Assembly (NCBI GenBank): GCA_934130975.1
Contig: CAKOYU010000009.1
Coordinates: forward strand, 1-64,000
Origin: an uncultured Clostridia bacterium
GTDB lineage: Bacteria > Bacillota > Clostridia > TANB77 > CAG-508
Direction of reading: 5' to 3'
Length of the DNA: 64,000 nucleotides
The notes beneath the pieces were generated by a model. The model did not search any database and was not told the origin of the DNA. It worked only from the letters and a program-made list of their open reading frames with translations. Within the stretch, counting starts at the first letter, position 1. The number at the start of each line of letters is the position of its first letter. A program made the translations under genes and the position numbers. Positions 1 to 9,160 of this stretch are shown here, in pieces.

Positions 1-59
1 TTTCTTTAAGTATACAACTTGAGGAAAAAAATAAGCACAAAAGAAAGGGGGAAAGAAAC

Positions 60-656
60 GTGAAAGAAAACAAAAAAACAAGATTAATAACAATAGCACT
101 GATACTAGCCTTAATAGCTTTAATACTAGTAGCAAGTTCATATGCAAAATACTTAAGCAGTGGAGCAGGAAGTGACACAGCAAGAGTAGCAAAATGGAGT
201 TTTAAAGTAGGCAATAATGACATAGTAGCAACAGACACATTTGAATTTGATTTGTTTAAAACAATAACAGATACAGAAGGAACAACAGAAACAGACGTAG
301 TATCTGCTAATTCAGATAAAGTAATAGCACCTGGAACAAGCGGAAGTTTTGAATTAGTATTAGAAAATAAATCAGAAGTATCAGCAAAATATGGTATAGA
401 ATATACTATAGAAAATACAGAATCAATACCAGTACAATTTTCAGTAAACGGTGGAGAAACATGGACAGATAGTTTGACAAATGTAATAGCAAATGATGCA
501 GATACAAAATTAGCTGCTAATAATGGAAGTAAAACAATAACAGTACAATGGAAATGGGCATACGAAGGAAATGATGCAACAGATGTAACATTGGGAAAAG
601 ATGGAACAGCAAAATTAAAAGTAATAGCTAAAGTAACTGCAACACAAATAGACTAA
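60..656 (+). CDS. TasA/camelysin-like SipW-dependent surface protein
   Basis: Seen: 198 residues starting at a GTG preceded by AAAGGGGG. There is a short basic N-terminus, a hydrophobic stretch at about residues 8-27, then SYAKYLSSG and RVAKWSFKV, the pattern of SipW-type signal peptides in TasA/CalY proteins. The rest is Thr/Ala/Asn-rich and beta-like, with repeated TIENT/TVQW segments. Known: TasA/camelysin family members are cleaved by the signal peptidase SipW and form extracellular fibres in biofilm or spore matrix. The next gene is a SipW-type peptidase, and the gene at 1396 encodes a second protein of this type. Inference: an exported fibre-type or matrix protein. The exact family (TasA versus camelysin protease) cannot be decided by eye. 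Confidence 0.75.
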   Translation: MKENKKTRLITIALILALIALILVASSYAKYLSSGAGSDTARVAKWSFKVGNNDIVATDTFEFDLFKTITDTEGTTETDVVSANSDKVIAPGTSGSFELVLENKSEVSAKYGIEYTIENTESIPVQFSVNGGETWTDSLTNVIANDADTKLAANNGSKTITVQWKWAYEGNDATDVTLGKDGTAKLKVIAKVTATQID

Positions 657-664
657 TATAAAAA

Positions 665-699
665 GAAAGCTCTATTAAGATGAAAAAAATAGAGCTTTC
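665..699 (+). other. Hairpin without T-tract between tasA-like gene and sipW
   Basis: A perfect 12-bp inverted repeat, GAAAGCTCTATT (665-676) and AATAGAGCTTTC (688-699), follows the stop of the first gene. It is followed by GTCATAAT rather than a run of T. It could be a weak terminator or an RNA-processing/stability stem that lets the abundant surface protein be made in excess over the peptidase. Confidence 0.6.
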
Positions 700-782
700 G
701 TCATAATATATTGGTAAAAGTATTTAGAAGAAGATTTTTACGAGTATATTAAGAAAAAGAAGCAAAAGAAAAGGAAAGAGAT

Positions 783-1379
783 ATGTTATATACAAATCAA
801 GAAATAACAAAAAGAAAAAATATAGAGAATAGAGTAAATAAAGGTATAAATATAGTCATATATAGTATTTTAATAATAATAATGACATACAATATTTCGC
901 TGATAATGCAGAGTATTCTAAAACCTGATAAAACTCCCAGTTTTTTAGGAATAAAAACATATGTGATTATATCAGGAAGTATGGAGCCAAATATAAATAT
1001 AGGAGATCTAGTAGTTGCTCAAAAAACAAAAGGAGAATTACAAGTAGGAGATGTAATTTCATACAGAAAAGGACATAGTGTAATAACACATAGAATAAGC
1101 CAAAAAACAGAGGATGAAAACGGAGAAAAAATATATAAGACAAAAGGAGACAATAATAATACAGAAGATAGTGAAGAAATTAGAAAAGAAGATATTGAAG
1201 GAAAAGTAATAAAAGTAATACCGAAAATCGGAAATATTATGATAATACTAAAAAATAAAGTTGTAGCAACGATAGTAGTAATAATATTGAGTATATACAT
1301 ATACAAAAATTATAAAAAGAATAGAAAACTTAATTTAAGACATAAGAAAAGAATGGAATATGAAAAAAACAAAAGATAG
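783..1379 (+). CDS. sipW: Signal peptidase I, SipW (ER-type) family
   Basis: Seen: 198 residues with a hydrophobic anchor at about 22-45, the catalytic box SGSMEP with Ser66, then GDLVV, GDVISY and a His (THRIS, His103) where bacterial-type peptidases have Lys, followed by KTKGDNN. A second membrane segment lies near residues 158-175. Known: Ser/His rather than Ser/Lys catalysis marks the ER/archaeal-type SipW branch, which processes TasA-like substrates in sporulating Firmicutes. The genes before and after encode proteins with SipW-type signal peptides. An AGGAAAGAG site precedes the ATG. Inference: the dedicated peptidase for this surface locus. Confidence 0.9.
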   Translation: MLYTNQEITKRKNIENRVNKGINIVIYSILIIIMTYNISLIMQSILKPDKTPSFLGIKTYVIISGSMEPNINIGDLVVAQKTKGELQVGDVISYRKGHSVITHRISQKTEDENGEKIYKTKGDNNNTEDSEEIRKEDIEGKVIKVIPKIGNIMIILKNKVVATIVVIILSIYIYKNYKKNRKLNLRHKKRMEYEKNKR

Positions 1380-1395
1380 GTGGTGAAAATGGAAT

Positions 1396-1911
1396 ATGAA
1401 AAAGAAAATATTATTAGCAATAACAGTAGTAACAATAATACTAGCGGCATATTTTTCACTTGCAAAATATAATGGAGCAACAGCAGGAAGTAGTGAAGGA
1501 AGAGTTGCAAAATATGCGTTAGGAATAACAACTGATAATGTTATAAATGTTCCAATTACACCGGCAACCCCTAATAATAGTCAGGAATTTTATTTTGAAT
1601 TAACAAATAAAGAGGAAAAGAAAAATGAAGTAACATTAAAATATACGATTGAACTAGAAAACATGGCAAATTTACCATTAGAATTTAAATTGTATAAATA
1701 TAATGAAAATACTACAGAATATGATGAAATACAATTAAATACAAATGTTTCAGAAGAAATAGTAATGAAAGCAGATGAGCGAATAAATCATAAATACAAG
1801 CTAGATACAAAGTGGAAAGAAAACACGCAAAGCACAGAGTATGATAGTTATAAATATAGCAAAACGATTGATTATATAAAATTGATTGTTAATGCTGTAC
1901 AAGTTGATTAA
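1396..1911 (+). CDS. Second SipW-dependent TasA/camelysin-like protein
   Basis: Seen: 171 residues. The N-terminus has a hydrophobic segment at about 3-20 followed by FSLAKYNGATAG and GRVAKYALGI, the same arrangement as in the protein at 60-656. The remaining part is mostly beta/Asn-rich and ends in IKLIVNAVQVD, close to the VIAKVTATQID end of the first protein. AGGTGG lies upstream of the ATG, 17 bp after the sipW stop. Inference: a minor fibre subunit or an anchor protein of the same surface structure. The two proteins are paralogues by architecture rather than by close sequence identity. Confidence 0.7.
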   Translation: MKKKILLAITVVTIILAAYFSLAKYNGATAGSSEGRVAKYALGITTDNVINVPITPATPNNSQEFYFELTNKEEKKNEVTLKYTIELENMANLPLEFKLYKYNENTTEYDEIQLNTNVSEEIVMKADERINHKYKLDTKWKENTQSTEYDSYKYSKTIDYIKLIVNAVQVD

Positions 1912-1924
1912 AAGGATGAGATAT

Positions 1925-2713
1925 ATGAGAAAAAGAAAACAACAGAATAGAAAGGTTATAATTGTAGCTATTGTAATAATTTCTTTTTTGATATTGTCAG
2001 TAACAATGGGAAAATACATATTTAAAGTTGAAGATGTACACACAATAGAATCAGTATCATTTTATTTTAATAGTGACATTGATGGAAATTATACAAATGA
2101 ATGGGATGGGACTAATACCTTAGAGATAGGTTTTGGTGTAATGAATTACGAAAATCAAAATTTAGTAACAGATGAAAATATATCATTTAACTTAGATGTA
2201 GAAAAACAAGATGATACTAACAATGAAGTTACAGCCAAAATATATGAAAAAAATACTGAAGTGGCTGGAGAACAAACTATTACAGGGGGCGCAGCAACAA
2301 CTAAAAATTATGTGTTAAGAATTACTAAAAATAGCGAAATTACAAATGATGAGTTTAATATAAAAGTGAAAATAAATTCAATAAGTCCATATAAGAAAGA
2401 AATAGTATCAAACATAAAGATAAAAATGAAAAAGAGTAATAATGAAATAAGCTCAGCACTTGAAAATAATGGAGAATATGTAACATTAAAAATTAATACA
2501 AATGATTTTACTGAAAGTAAAACAATTAGTTATGATAATACCAAGGTAACACTAGATAAAGCCAATATTTTACTACAAAATGTTAATATTGGAGCAGGAA
2601 ACTTTACAATCCCAAAAGCAAATTTTGAAACAAACAAAGAGTATGAAATAATTTTTATAAAAAATGATAATAGTAGTGAAATTGAATTAGGAAAGGATAT
2701 AACTATAAACTAA
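1925..2713 (+). CDS. Anchored extracellular protein of the SipW locus
   Basis: Seen: 262 residues from the ATG at 1925, chosen because AAAGGATGAG (1911-1920) is correctly spaced; an in-frame ATG at 1886 lies inside the previous gene. A basic start (MRKRKQQNRK) and a hydrophobic segment at about 10-28 precede VTMGKYIFKVEDVHTIESVSFYF, again similar to a SipW-type signal region. The rest is hydrophilic, rich in Asn, Thr, Lys and Glu, with beta-sandwich-like repeats (NISFNLDVEK, EFNIKVKINS). No Cys and no LPXTG. Inference: a third exported component. I recognise no specific family. Confidence 0.6.
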   Translation: MRKRKQQNRKVIIVAIVIISFLILSVTMGKYIFKVEDVHTIESVSFYFNSDIDGNYTNEWDGTNTLEIGFGVMNYENQNLVTDENISFNLDVEKQDDTNNEVTAKIYEKNTEVAGEQTITGGAATTKNYVLRITKNSEITNDEFNIKVKINSISPYKKEIVSNIKIKMKKSNNEISSALENNGEYVTLKINTNDFTESKTISYDNTKVTLDKANILLQNVNIGAGNFTIPKANFETNKEYEIIFIKNDNSSEIELGKDITIN

Positions 2714-2739
2714 AATTCGAAGCACAAAGGAGGGAGAAA

Positions 2740-5700
2740 ATGAGCAAACTAAAGAAGTTTTGGATATTTACAATAATATTAGTAATTTCTATTATAACGT
2801 CTGTAATTGTAGTAAAAAATAGATATGTACCTGAATCTAAAGCAGAAGAGAAAAATATAAAAACAATACAAGTAACATATAAATCTGGAATTGGAGAAGG
2901 CGAAGATGTAGTTGCCAATCAAACACTATGTGATTCGCAAACACAAGGAGCGAATGATTATACAGATGGAAAGATAGTTTTGTATAGAAATGGTGAGAAT
3001 GGAATCAACTTTACAGCAGAACAAATTAAATACGAAGCAAATAATGTAATGTATGACAGAATATTAACAGGATGGAAATTAACATCAGTAATAAAAGATG
3101 GAACAGAAATAACCAATTTTATAGAGCCTGAAAATCAAAATTATGCAGATAGAACAAATGCTAATAAAGATATAGGAACAGTATATGCACAAAAAGGCTG
3201 GTATATTGTGCCAGATGGAGTTACGGCGATAACAGTAGAAGCAGTATATGCAAGAGCAATATATGTAAGGAGTCCATTTGATAAAATGTATTATGATGAG
3301 TTTCATATATTTTATTATGGAGAAAATAATGATGGAACAACAACATTAGATGGAACAGCAGTTGCAAAAAGTTCGGATGATAATGATGGTAGTACAGTAG
3401 AAAAAGCTGTTTCTACATTAAGGAAAGCATATAATTTGATGACAGCGAGTAGTAGTTTAACAGTATATGATACTGCTTTTGTATTGTGCGGAGATATGTA
3501 TGAAATAAATTATAATTCAGCAGGAAGCAAGTATGCAACAGGAGAGGCTGGAACATATACCAAATATACAAGTGGAAATTTTGGATATAATTCATCTACA
3601 GTGAAACCAGTAACAATAACAAATGACAATGGAAATAATTATAAATTTTATACAATTGTATCAGTATGGCAATGTGGAGTTTTTTCATCATTAAGATTAG
3701 ATAATTTATATATGTCTACGTTGTCTTCTGCAAATGTAAAAAAAGTACATTCTGATTCAGCAGCGACAGTGAGTACATATCCTATGACTAGACAATTTGA
3801 GTTTTATAATTCAAATGCTATATATGAAACTACAGAAACATTAACAACAAATGGTGATGTTCAGATTAGATATAAAAATATGAAAAGTATGAAATTAAAT
3901 GGTGGATATTGGTCGCCTGTACAAAGCTATGATGCTATAACAACAATATTAAATAATGAAAATTATATATATATAGGAGGAAGAGCCAATATAAATTACG
4001 TTACAACTGGAGGGATATACAATAAGGAAAATAGTGAACAATATATTACAAATCCTTTTAAGCTAATAATAACAGGCGGAAAAGTTAATGCAGTATATGG
4101 AACTGCGCGTATACAGAAAGGAAGTGTAAAAGGAAATGTAAACATTTTTATATCAGGTGGAAATGTAACATATTTATATGGAGGTGGAAATGGCTCTGTA
4201 TATTCTAATGGTGATGAAAAAGGAGATGTAAATATAGATATTACAGGAGGTACTTTTAAAAATATATATGGAGGAGGACAGTATTATACATCTAAAGTTT
4301 GCGGAGATGTTAATATAAAAATTCAAAATGCCAAGGTTACTGGAAATCTATATGGAGGAGGAAGAGGTGGCAAGATTCAAGGAACAGTTTATGTTGATAT
4401 AAAAGATACTAGTATAAATGGAAATTGTTTTGGAGGAGGCTTCGGACTGGCGGATAGTCTTGGATATACAGAGATAGATGTGAGTTCAAGTACATATGAC
4501 AATGCTAAGAGTGCTTATAATAAAGAAGCTCAGAAAAGAAAAATAGAAAATTGGGAAGAAGCGCCTAGAAATTTTCCAATGTATAATCAAGAAACAGCAG
4601 AAATTATAGGTCTAAGAAATCATTCAAGAGGAGTACAGAATAATGAGGTGTTTTTATATGGAGTAGGAACTAAATACTTTTTGACTCTTGCTAATGTTGA
4701 AAAAGATATAAATATAAATATTGAAAATTCAACAATAGAAAAAAATGTATACGGCGGTGGTTCTGTTGGCCTTGTAGAAGGAAATGTAAACATCAATATA
4801 AAAAATACAGATGTCAAAGGTAATATATATGGAGGTGGAGATGGAAAAACAACTCCAGCTACAATTGCACTATATTCACCAATACAGGATTACAAAGAGT
4901 TAACATCGAATGGCAAAGATAATAACACTTGTATAGGAAGTTTCTCATGGACAAGCGATATAGATATATTAACATATTTTAAAGGAATATATGATGGAAA
5001 AAATAAAGTAATATACAATTCAGACAATACAACAACAACATTTAGTGAATTATCAGAAGAGGCACAAGCAGTATCAGAAAAATATGGGACTAAACAACTA
5101 GTATACTCAAGTGATGTAGAAAAGCTAGGATTTGTAGAAGGAGATATTACAGTAAACATAGATGGGGGAACCTATAGTTCAGCAATATATGGAGGAGGAA
5201 ATAATGGACAAGTAAAAGGAAATGTAACACTTGAAATTAGTAACGTTGAGTCAAATCAGAACATATATACAGGTGGAAATACAGGAAATGTAGAAAAAAG
5301 TACAAAATTAACAATAAATTCAGGAACATATGAAGATGTTTTTGGAGGAGGATATTCAGGAAAAGTATTAGGAGATAGCACAGTAATAGTAAATAAAGGA
5401 ACATGTGCAAACATATTTGGAGGAGGAGACCAAAGCTATGTACAAGGAAACACAGATGTAACAATAGGTCAAGAAAATTCTTCAGATACAATAAATGTAA
5501 CTGGACTAGTATATGGTGGAGGTCGAGGCTATGATGCCAATAATGATGGAGATGCCTCAGATTTTACCACAGTATATGGAAGTTCAACTGTTTTAGTACA
5601 AGGTATAAATACTTTAGTAGAAAATTATGGATCAACAAAACTTGGTGCGGTAGCAGGGAATGTAGATGTAAACTTCAAAAACTATTGGTCAGGAAACTCA

Positions 5701-7557
5701 ACTGCTAAATATAAAACAATGAATGGTATAGATAGAGCAACAACAGTAAGTTTTGATAACAGTTATGTATTGTTAGAAAACAAAGATGAAACTAAAAGTT
5801 TGGTAGGAATAAAAGCAATAGAAAATTTAAAAATCCCCAAAGGAAGTGGACTGAAAATATCGGCAAATGGAGAAATAACAGGAAACTTCGAAGGTGGAGG
5901 AGAACTGTATCTAGATAGTTTAGTTTGTTTAACAGTGCAAGGAAATATAACAGGAAAAACAACGCTAGTTTTAAATCCAAAATTAATGGAAGATGGAACA
6001 CAAGGAATAAGAGGTGGAATAAATGTACCATATTTAAAAGTAGCAGGAACAGCACCAGAACCAGAGAATATTGCATTAGTGAGTGGAGAAACAAATAAAT
6101 ATGTAATAATCCAAGCAGATAAAGATACAGTAAAAGAAACAACAGGAGAAGAATATATATATTATTACATAGCAGGAGATGTAACAGTAGAAAATAATAT
6201 AACAATAGAGACAAATAGCGAAAATGGAAGAAAATATAAGGATAAAATAACAAATACAAATGATGTGCTAATTTTAAATACAGGAACATTTACGACAGAT
6301 ATGAATGTATCTTATTATGTAACAGATGATGCATATAAGAACAAAGATTATAGTGATATAGAAAGAAAATTAAAATTGATATCAAATACAGATCAAAGTA
6401 AAACTGTAACAATGCCAGTTGGAACAGAGATCACAATGGTAACAGGAGATAAATATTATTCTTATGTAGTTGACAAAGACAATATATTTGAAATTGGATT
6501 AAGTGATTTTGAAGGATATAGTGAGCTAAAAGATATAACAAATTCAGATTTAGTAGATAAATCGTTAAATGAAGTAAATGGAACAACGACATATACATTT
6601 AAAGAAAATTATAAATTTATATTCAATTTTGCAAATAGTAAGGGAATAGAAGTAGATAGGTATTATCCATCATTTGAAATATATTATACTCAAACATCAT
6701 TTGGAAATGAGAAAAAAGATGTTGCAAATAACATAGTAGATATGCAAAAAAGAAGCTATGGTTTGACATTAACAAACGACAAAAATTATTATGAAGCAGA
6801 TGGAAATATTAATTTAACAGGCCAATTAAAAATAGGAAGCTTGAAAGAAAATACATATATTCCAACAAAAGATTTATACTTAAAAATAAAATTAAAAGAC
6901 AATAGTGGAAATGAATTTAAAATTCCTCAAGGAACGCAAGTTACAGTAAATGATGCAGAATACAATATAGAAAATGGGCAAGTTATATTTAAAATATTAG
7001 ATAATTTAGATACTACAAGCGTAGAGCAGAATATGAACATTGCTGTTGATATGTCAGGAATCTTACCACAAGATAGACTAACCAAAGGAGAATATAAAAT
7101 AGTTATAGAATATTTAAATAGTAAAGAATATAAAGAACTTGAAGAAAACAACATTACTATAATAGACAAGCAAACAGAATACGGTTTAAGCACAATTATT
7201 AACCAACAAGAAGGAATAGCAAGTGACAAAATACAAATAATAAAACAAGGACAAGATGAAAGTAGAAGTATAAAAATAAAATATTCAAATTCAAGCGAAT
7301 TACAAAATATGAAAATTAAAATAAAGGCGGTAGAAAGAACAGGAGAATTTGAATATAAAGAGACAAATAATAGTCAAAATAAAATTGATATTAACATGCC
7401 AGAAATTGATACAACCAATAAAAATGAATTAGAACAAAATGTAAATGTAACTTTTAAGGATAGCTTAAAAGCTGGTACGTACAGAATATTGGTTGAGTTA
7501 TATGATGAGTACGGACAATTTAGAACTTGTGACTATGTTAATTTTATAGTGAATTAA
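2740..7557 (+). CDS. Giant secreted repeat protein (YGGG-repeat adhesin-like)
   Basis: Seen: 1605 residues after AGGAGGGAG. A signal/anchor helix lies at about 7-25. Residues ~480-925 contain about eleven units that pair a beta-strand (G-D/N-V-N/T-I-x-I) with a turn of the type IYGGG, LYGGG, VFGGG or IFGGG, as in a beta-helix or beta-solenoid. The C-terminal third consists of Ig-like segments ending with the domain around GEFEYKE and GTYRILVELYDEYG. No LPXTG sorting motif, so attachment would be by the N-terminal helix or non-covalent. The last 91 codons are duplicated downstream at 9161-9433. Inference: a large adhesin or matrix scaffold made with the SipW/TasA-like proteins upstream. Confidence 0.7.
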   Translation: MSKLKKFWIFTIILVISIITSVIVVKNRYVPESKAEEKNIKTIQVTYKSGIGEGEDVVANQTLCDSQTQGANDYTDGKIVLYRNGENGINFTAEQIKYEANNVMYDRILTGWKLTSVIKDGTEITNFIEPENQNYADRTNANKDIGTVYAQKGWYIVPDGVTAITVEAVYARAIYVRSPFDKMYYDEFHIFYYGENNDGTTTLDGTAVAKSSDDNDGSTVEKAVSTLRKAYNLMTASSSLTVYDTAFVLCGDMYEINYNSAGSKYATGEAGTYTKYTSGNFGYNSSTVKPVTITNDNGNNYKFYTIVSVWQCGVFSSLRLDNLYMSTLSSANVKKVHSDSAATVSTYPMTRQFEFYNSNAIYETTETLTTNGDVQIRYKNMKSMKLNGGYWSPVQSYDAITTILNNENYIYIGGRANINYVTTGGIYNKENSEQYITNPFKLIITGGKVNAVYGTARIQKGSVKGNVNIFISGGNVTYLYGGGNGSVYSNGDEKGDVNIDITGGTFKNIYGGGQYYTSKVCGDVNIKIQNAKVTGNLYGGGRGGKIQGTVYVDIKDTSINGNCFGGGFGLADSLGYTEIDVSSSTYDNAKSAYNKEAQKRKIENWEEAPRNFPMYNQETAEIIGLRNHSRGVQNNEVFLYGVGTKYFLTLANVEKDININIENSTIEKNVYGGGSVGLVEGNVNINIKNTDVKGNIYGGGDGKTTPATIALYSPIQDYKELTSNGKDNNTCIGSFSWTSDIDILTYFKGIYDGKNKVIYNSDNTTTTFSELSEEAQAVSEKYGTKQLVYSSDVEKLGFVEGDITVNIDGGTYSSAIYGGGNNGQVKGNVTLEISNVESNQNIYTGGNTGNVEKSTKLTINSGTYEDVFGGGYSGKVLGDSTVIVNKGTCANIFGGGDQSYVQGNTDVTIGQENSSDTINVTGLVYGGGRGYDANNDGDASDFTTVYGSSTVLVQGINTLVENYGSTKLGAVAGNVDVNFKNYWSGNSTAKYKTMNGIDRATTVSFDNSYVLLENKDETKSLVGIKAIENLKIPKGSGLKISANGEITGNFEGGGELYLDSLVCLTVQGNITGKTTLVLNPKLMEDGTQGIRGGINVPYLKVAGTAPEPENIALVSGETNKYVIIQADKDTVKETTGEEYIYYYIAGDVTVENNITIETNSENGRKYKDKITNTNDVLILNTGTFTTDMNVSYYVTDDAYKNKDYSDIERKLKLISNTDQSKTVTMPVGTEITMVTGDKYYSYVVDKDNIFEIGLSDFEGYSELKDITNSDLVDKSLNEVNGTTTYTFKENYKFIFNFANSKGIEVDRYYPSFEIYYTQTSFGNEKKDVANNIVDMQKRSYGLTLTNDKNYYEADGNINLTGQLKIGSLKENTYIPTKDLYLKIKLKDNSGNEFKIPQGTQVTVNDAEYNIENGQVIFKILDNLDTTSVEQNMNIAVDMSGILPQDRLTKGEYKIVIEYLNSKEYKELEENNITIIDKQTEYGLSTIINQQEGIASDKIQIIKQGQDESRSIKIKYSNSSELQNMKIKIKAVERTGEFEYKETNNSQNKIDINMPEIDTTNKNELEQNVNVTFKDSLKAGTYRILVELYDEYGQFRTCDYVNFIVN
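7285..7557 (+). repeat. Copy A of a 273-bp direct repeat (3' end of giant gene)
   Basis: This stretch, coding for the last ~90 residues of the giant surface protein, is matched without any length change by 9161-9433. Both copies begin at TCAAATTCAAGCGAATTACA and end at the stop codon. They differ at scattered positions, so the duplication is not recent or came by recombination with a paralogue. Confidence 0.85.
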
Positions 7558-7563
7558 AAAATG

Positions 7564-7593
7564 GGGCAAATATTGGATGTATTTGCTCTTTTT
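7564..7593 (+). terminator. Terminator after giant surface gene
   Basis: GCAAATA (7566-7572) and TATTTGC (7580-7586), extended by two weaker pairs, form a stem with a 7-nt loop followed by CTTTTT. It would end the surface-protein operon. Confidence 0.65.
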
Positions 7594-7637
7594 GGCGAAA
7601 TGCATGTTTACACTATCTTGAAATATCGACGATGTTG

Positions 7638-7713
7638 TTGATTTTGTAACAAAAACAGCCAAAATTATATTTGATTTTGTGCAAATGAACTATTGAACTA
7701 TTTTGGATTTTGT
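7638..7713 (+). promoter_or_regulatory. Three TTG(G)ATTTTGT repeats upstream of the AAA_14 gene
   Basis: TTGATTTTGT occurs at 7638-7647 and 7671-7680, and TTGGATTTTGT at 7703-7713, with a GAACTATT tandem pair at 7687-7702. They lie just upstream of an AT-rich stretch (TATTATATAAATATATAAT) that probably holds the -10 region for the ATPase gene. Inference: operator repeats for a regulator, possibly autoregulation. No protein is assigned. Confidence 0.4.
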
Positions 7714-7754
7714 GCTATTATATAAATATATAATATGAGAAAGGGAGAATATTT

Positions 7755-9107
7755 ATGAAAAGAAAAATTTATAATGATATTCTTGAATGGAAAAAGGAGA
7801 GTAATGGAACTACTGCGTTGTTAATTGAAGGAGCAAGAAGAGTTGGAAAAAGTTATATAGCAGAGAAATTTGCAAAAGAAAATTATAAATCATATATTTT
7901 GATAGATTTTTCAAAAGCAGCAGAAGAGGTAAAAAAATTATTTGATGAGTATTTAGATAATTTAGAATATTTATTTACATATTTATCACAATATTATGGT
8001 GTGAAATTATATGAAAGAGAATCATTGATTATTTTTGATGAAATACAATTTTGTCCAAGAGCAAGAGGTGCCATTAAACATTTAGTTGCAGATGGGAGAT
8101 ATGATTATTTAGAAACAGGTTCATTAATATCAATAAAAAAGAATGTAAAAGATATTTTGATACCATCAGAGGAAGAAAAACTAAGAATGTATCCATTTGA
8201 CTTTGAAGAATTTTTGTGGGCAATGGGGAATGAAACATTAATGGACTTTATAAAAGAGTGTTATAAGAAGAAAATGCTACTAGGACAAGCATTACATAGA
8301 AAAGCAATGGATTATTTTAAAGAATATTTAATTGTTGGTGGTATGCCTCAAGCAGTAGAAATGTATTCAAAAACAAGAGATTTTGAAAAAGTAGACAAAA
8401 TAAAAAGAAATATATTAAATTTATATAGAGAAGACATTAGAAAACATGCAGAAGAATTGAATTTGAAAGTAGAGCAAATATTTGATACAATACCATCTCA
8501 ACTACAAAAACATGAGAAAAAATTCAATATATCAAATTTGAATGAAAATGCAAGATATAGAAATTATGAAGGAGCATTTTATTGGCTTAATGATGCATGT
8601 TTAGTAAATATTGCATATAATACAACTGAACCTAATATAGGTTTAGGACAAAGAATGGATACAAATGCTTTAAAATGTTATATGTTTGATACAGGATTAC
8701 TATTATCAATGACATTTAATGAGAAGAATATAGTAAATGAGGAAATCTATAAAAAAATTCTTTTTGACAAATTATCTTTTAATGAAGGAATGATATTAGA
8801 AAATATAGTAGCACAAATGTTGGTGAGTTCAGGAAGAAAATTATATTTCTTTTCTAGAAACGAAAGAGAAGATAGCTCAGAAACAATGGAAGTGGATTTT
8901 TTGATTTCAACAGACAAAATAACATCAAAACATAATATAGTACCAATTGAAGTGAAGTCTGGTGAAAGATATACGTTTACATCATTAAAAAAATTAAAAA
9001 ATAAGTATAATGATTTTTTAGCAAAAGCAGTTATTATTCATACTAAAGATTTAAAAGAAGAAAATGATATTTTATATCTTCCAATATATATGACTATATT
9101 ATTATAA
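7755..9107 (+). CDS. AAA_14 / DUF4143 ATPase
   Basis: Seen: 450 residues. Walker A GARRVGKS at about 26-33, Walker B LIIFDEIQFCPRA at about 92-104, then DUF4143-type C-terminal motifs including YLIVGGMPQAV near 200 and a PD-(D/E)xK-like ending (MEVDFLIS ... IPIEVKSGE, about 378-400). Known: these orphan AAA ATPases are scattered widely in Clostridia, Bacteroidetes and archaea, show patchy distribution and have no settled function; the C-terminal motif resembles Holliday-resolvase-like nucleases. AGAAAGGGAG precedes the ATG. It sits alone between two copies of the 3' end of the surface gene, which suggests it arrived as an insertion. Confidence 0.85.
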   Translation: MKRKIYNDILEWKKESNGTTALLIEGARRVGKSYIAEKFAKENYKSYILIDFSKAAEEVKKLFDEYLDNLEYLFTYLSQYYGVKLYERESLIIFDEIQFCPRARGAIKHLVADGRYDYLETGSLISIKKNVKDILIPSEEEKLRMYPFDFEEFLWAMGNETLMDFIKECYKKKMLLGQALHRKAMDYFKEYLIVGGMPQAVEMYSKTRDFEKVDKIKRNILNLYREDIRKHAEELNLKVEQIFDTIPSQLQKHEKKFNISNLNENARYRNYEGAFYWLNDACLVNIAYNTTEPNIGLGQRMDTNALKCYMFDTGLLLSMTFNEKNIVNEEIYKKILFDKLSFNEGMILENIVAQMLVSSGRKLYFFSRNEREDSSETMEVDFLISTDKITSKHNIVPIEVKSGERYTFTSLKKLKNKYNDFLAKAVIIHTKDLKEENDILYLPIYMTILL

Positions 9108-9122
9108 TAAAAGTAAATAAAA

Positions 9123-9156
9123 AAATATGGGGGAATTTTATATTTTCTCCATATTT
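9123..9156 (+). terminator. Hairpin after AAA_14 gene
   Basis: AAATATGG (9123-9130) pairs with CCATATTT (9149-9156) across a T-rich loop. The tail is only weakly T-rich. It ends five bases before the duplicated segment begins. Confidence 0.5.
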
Positions 9157-9160
9157 CTTA

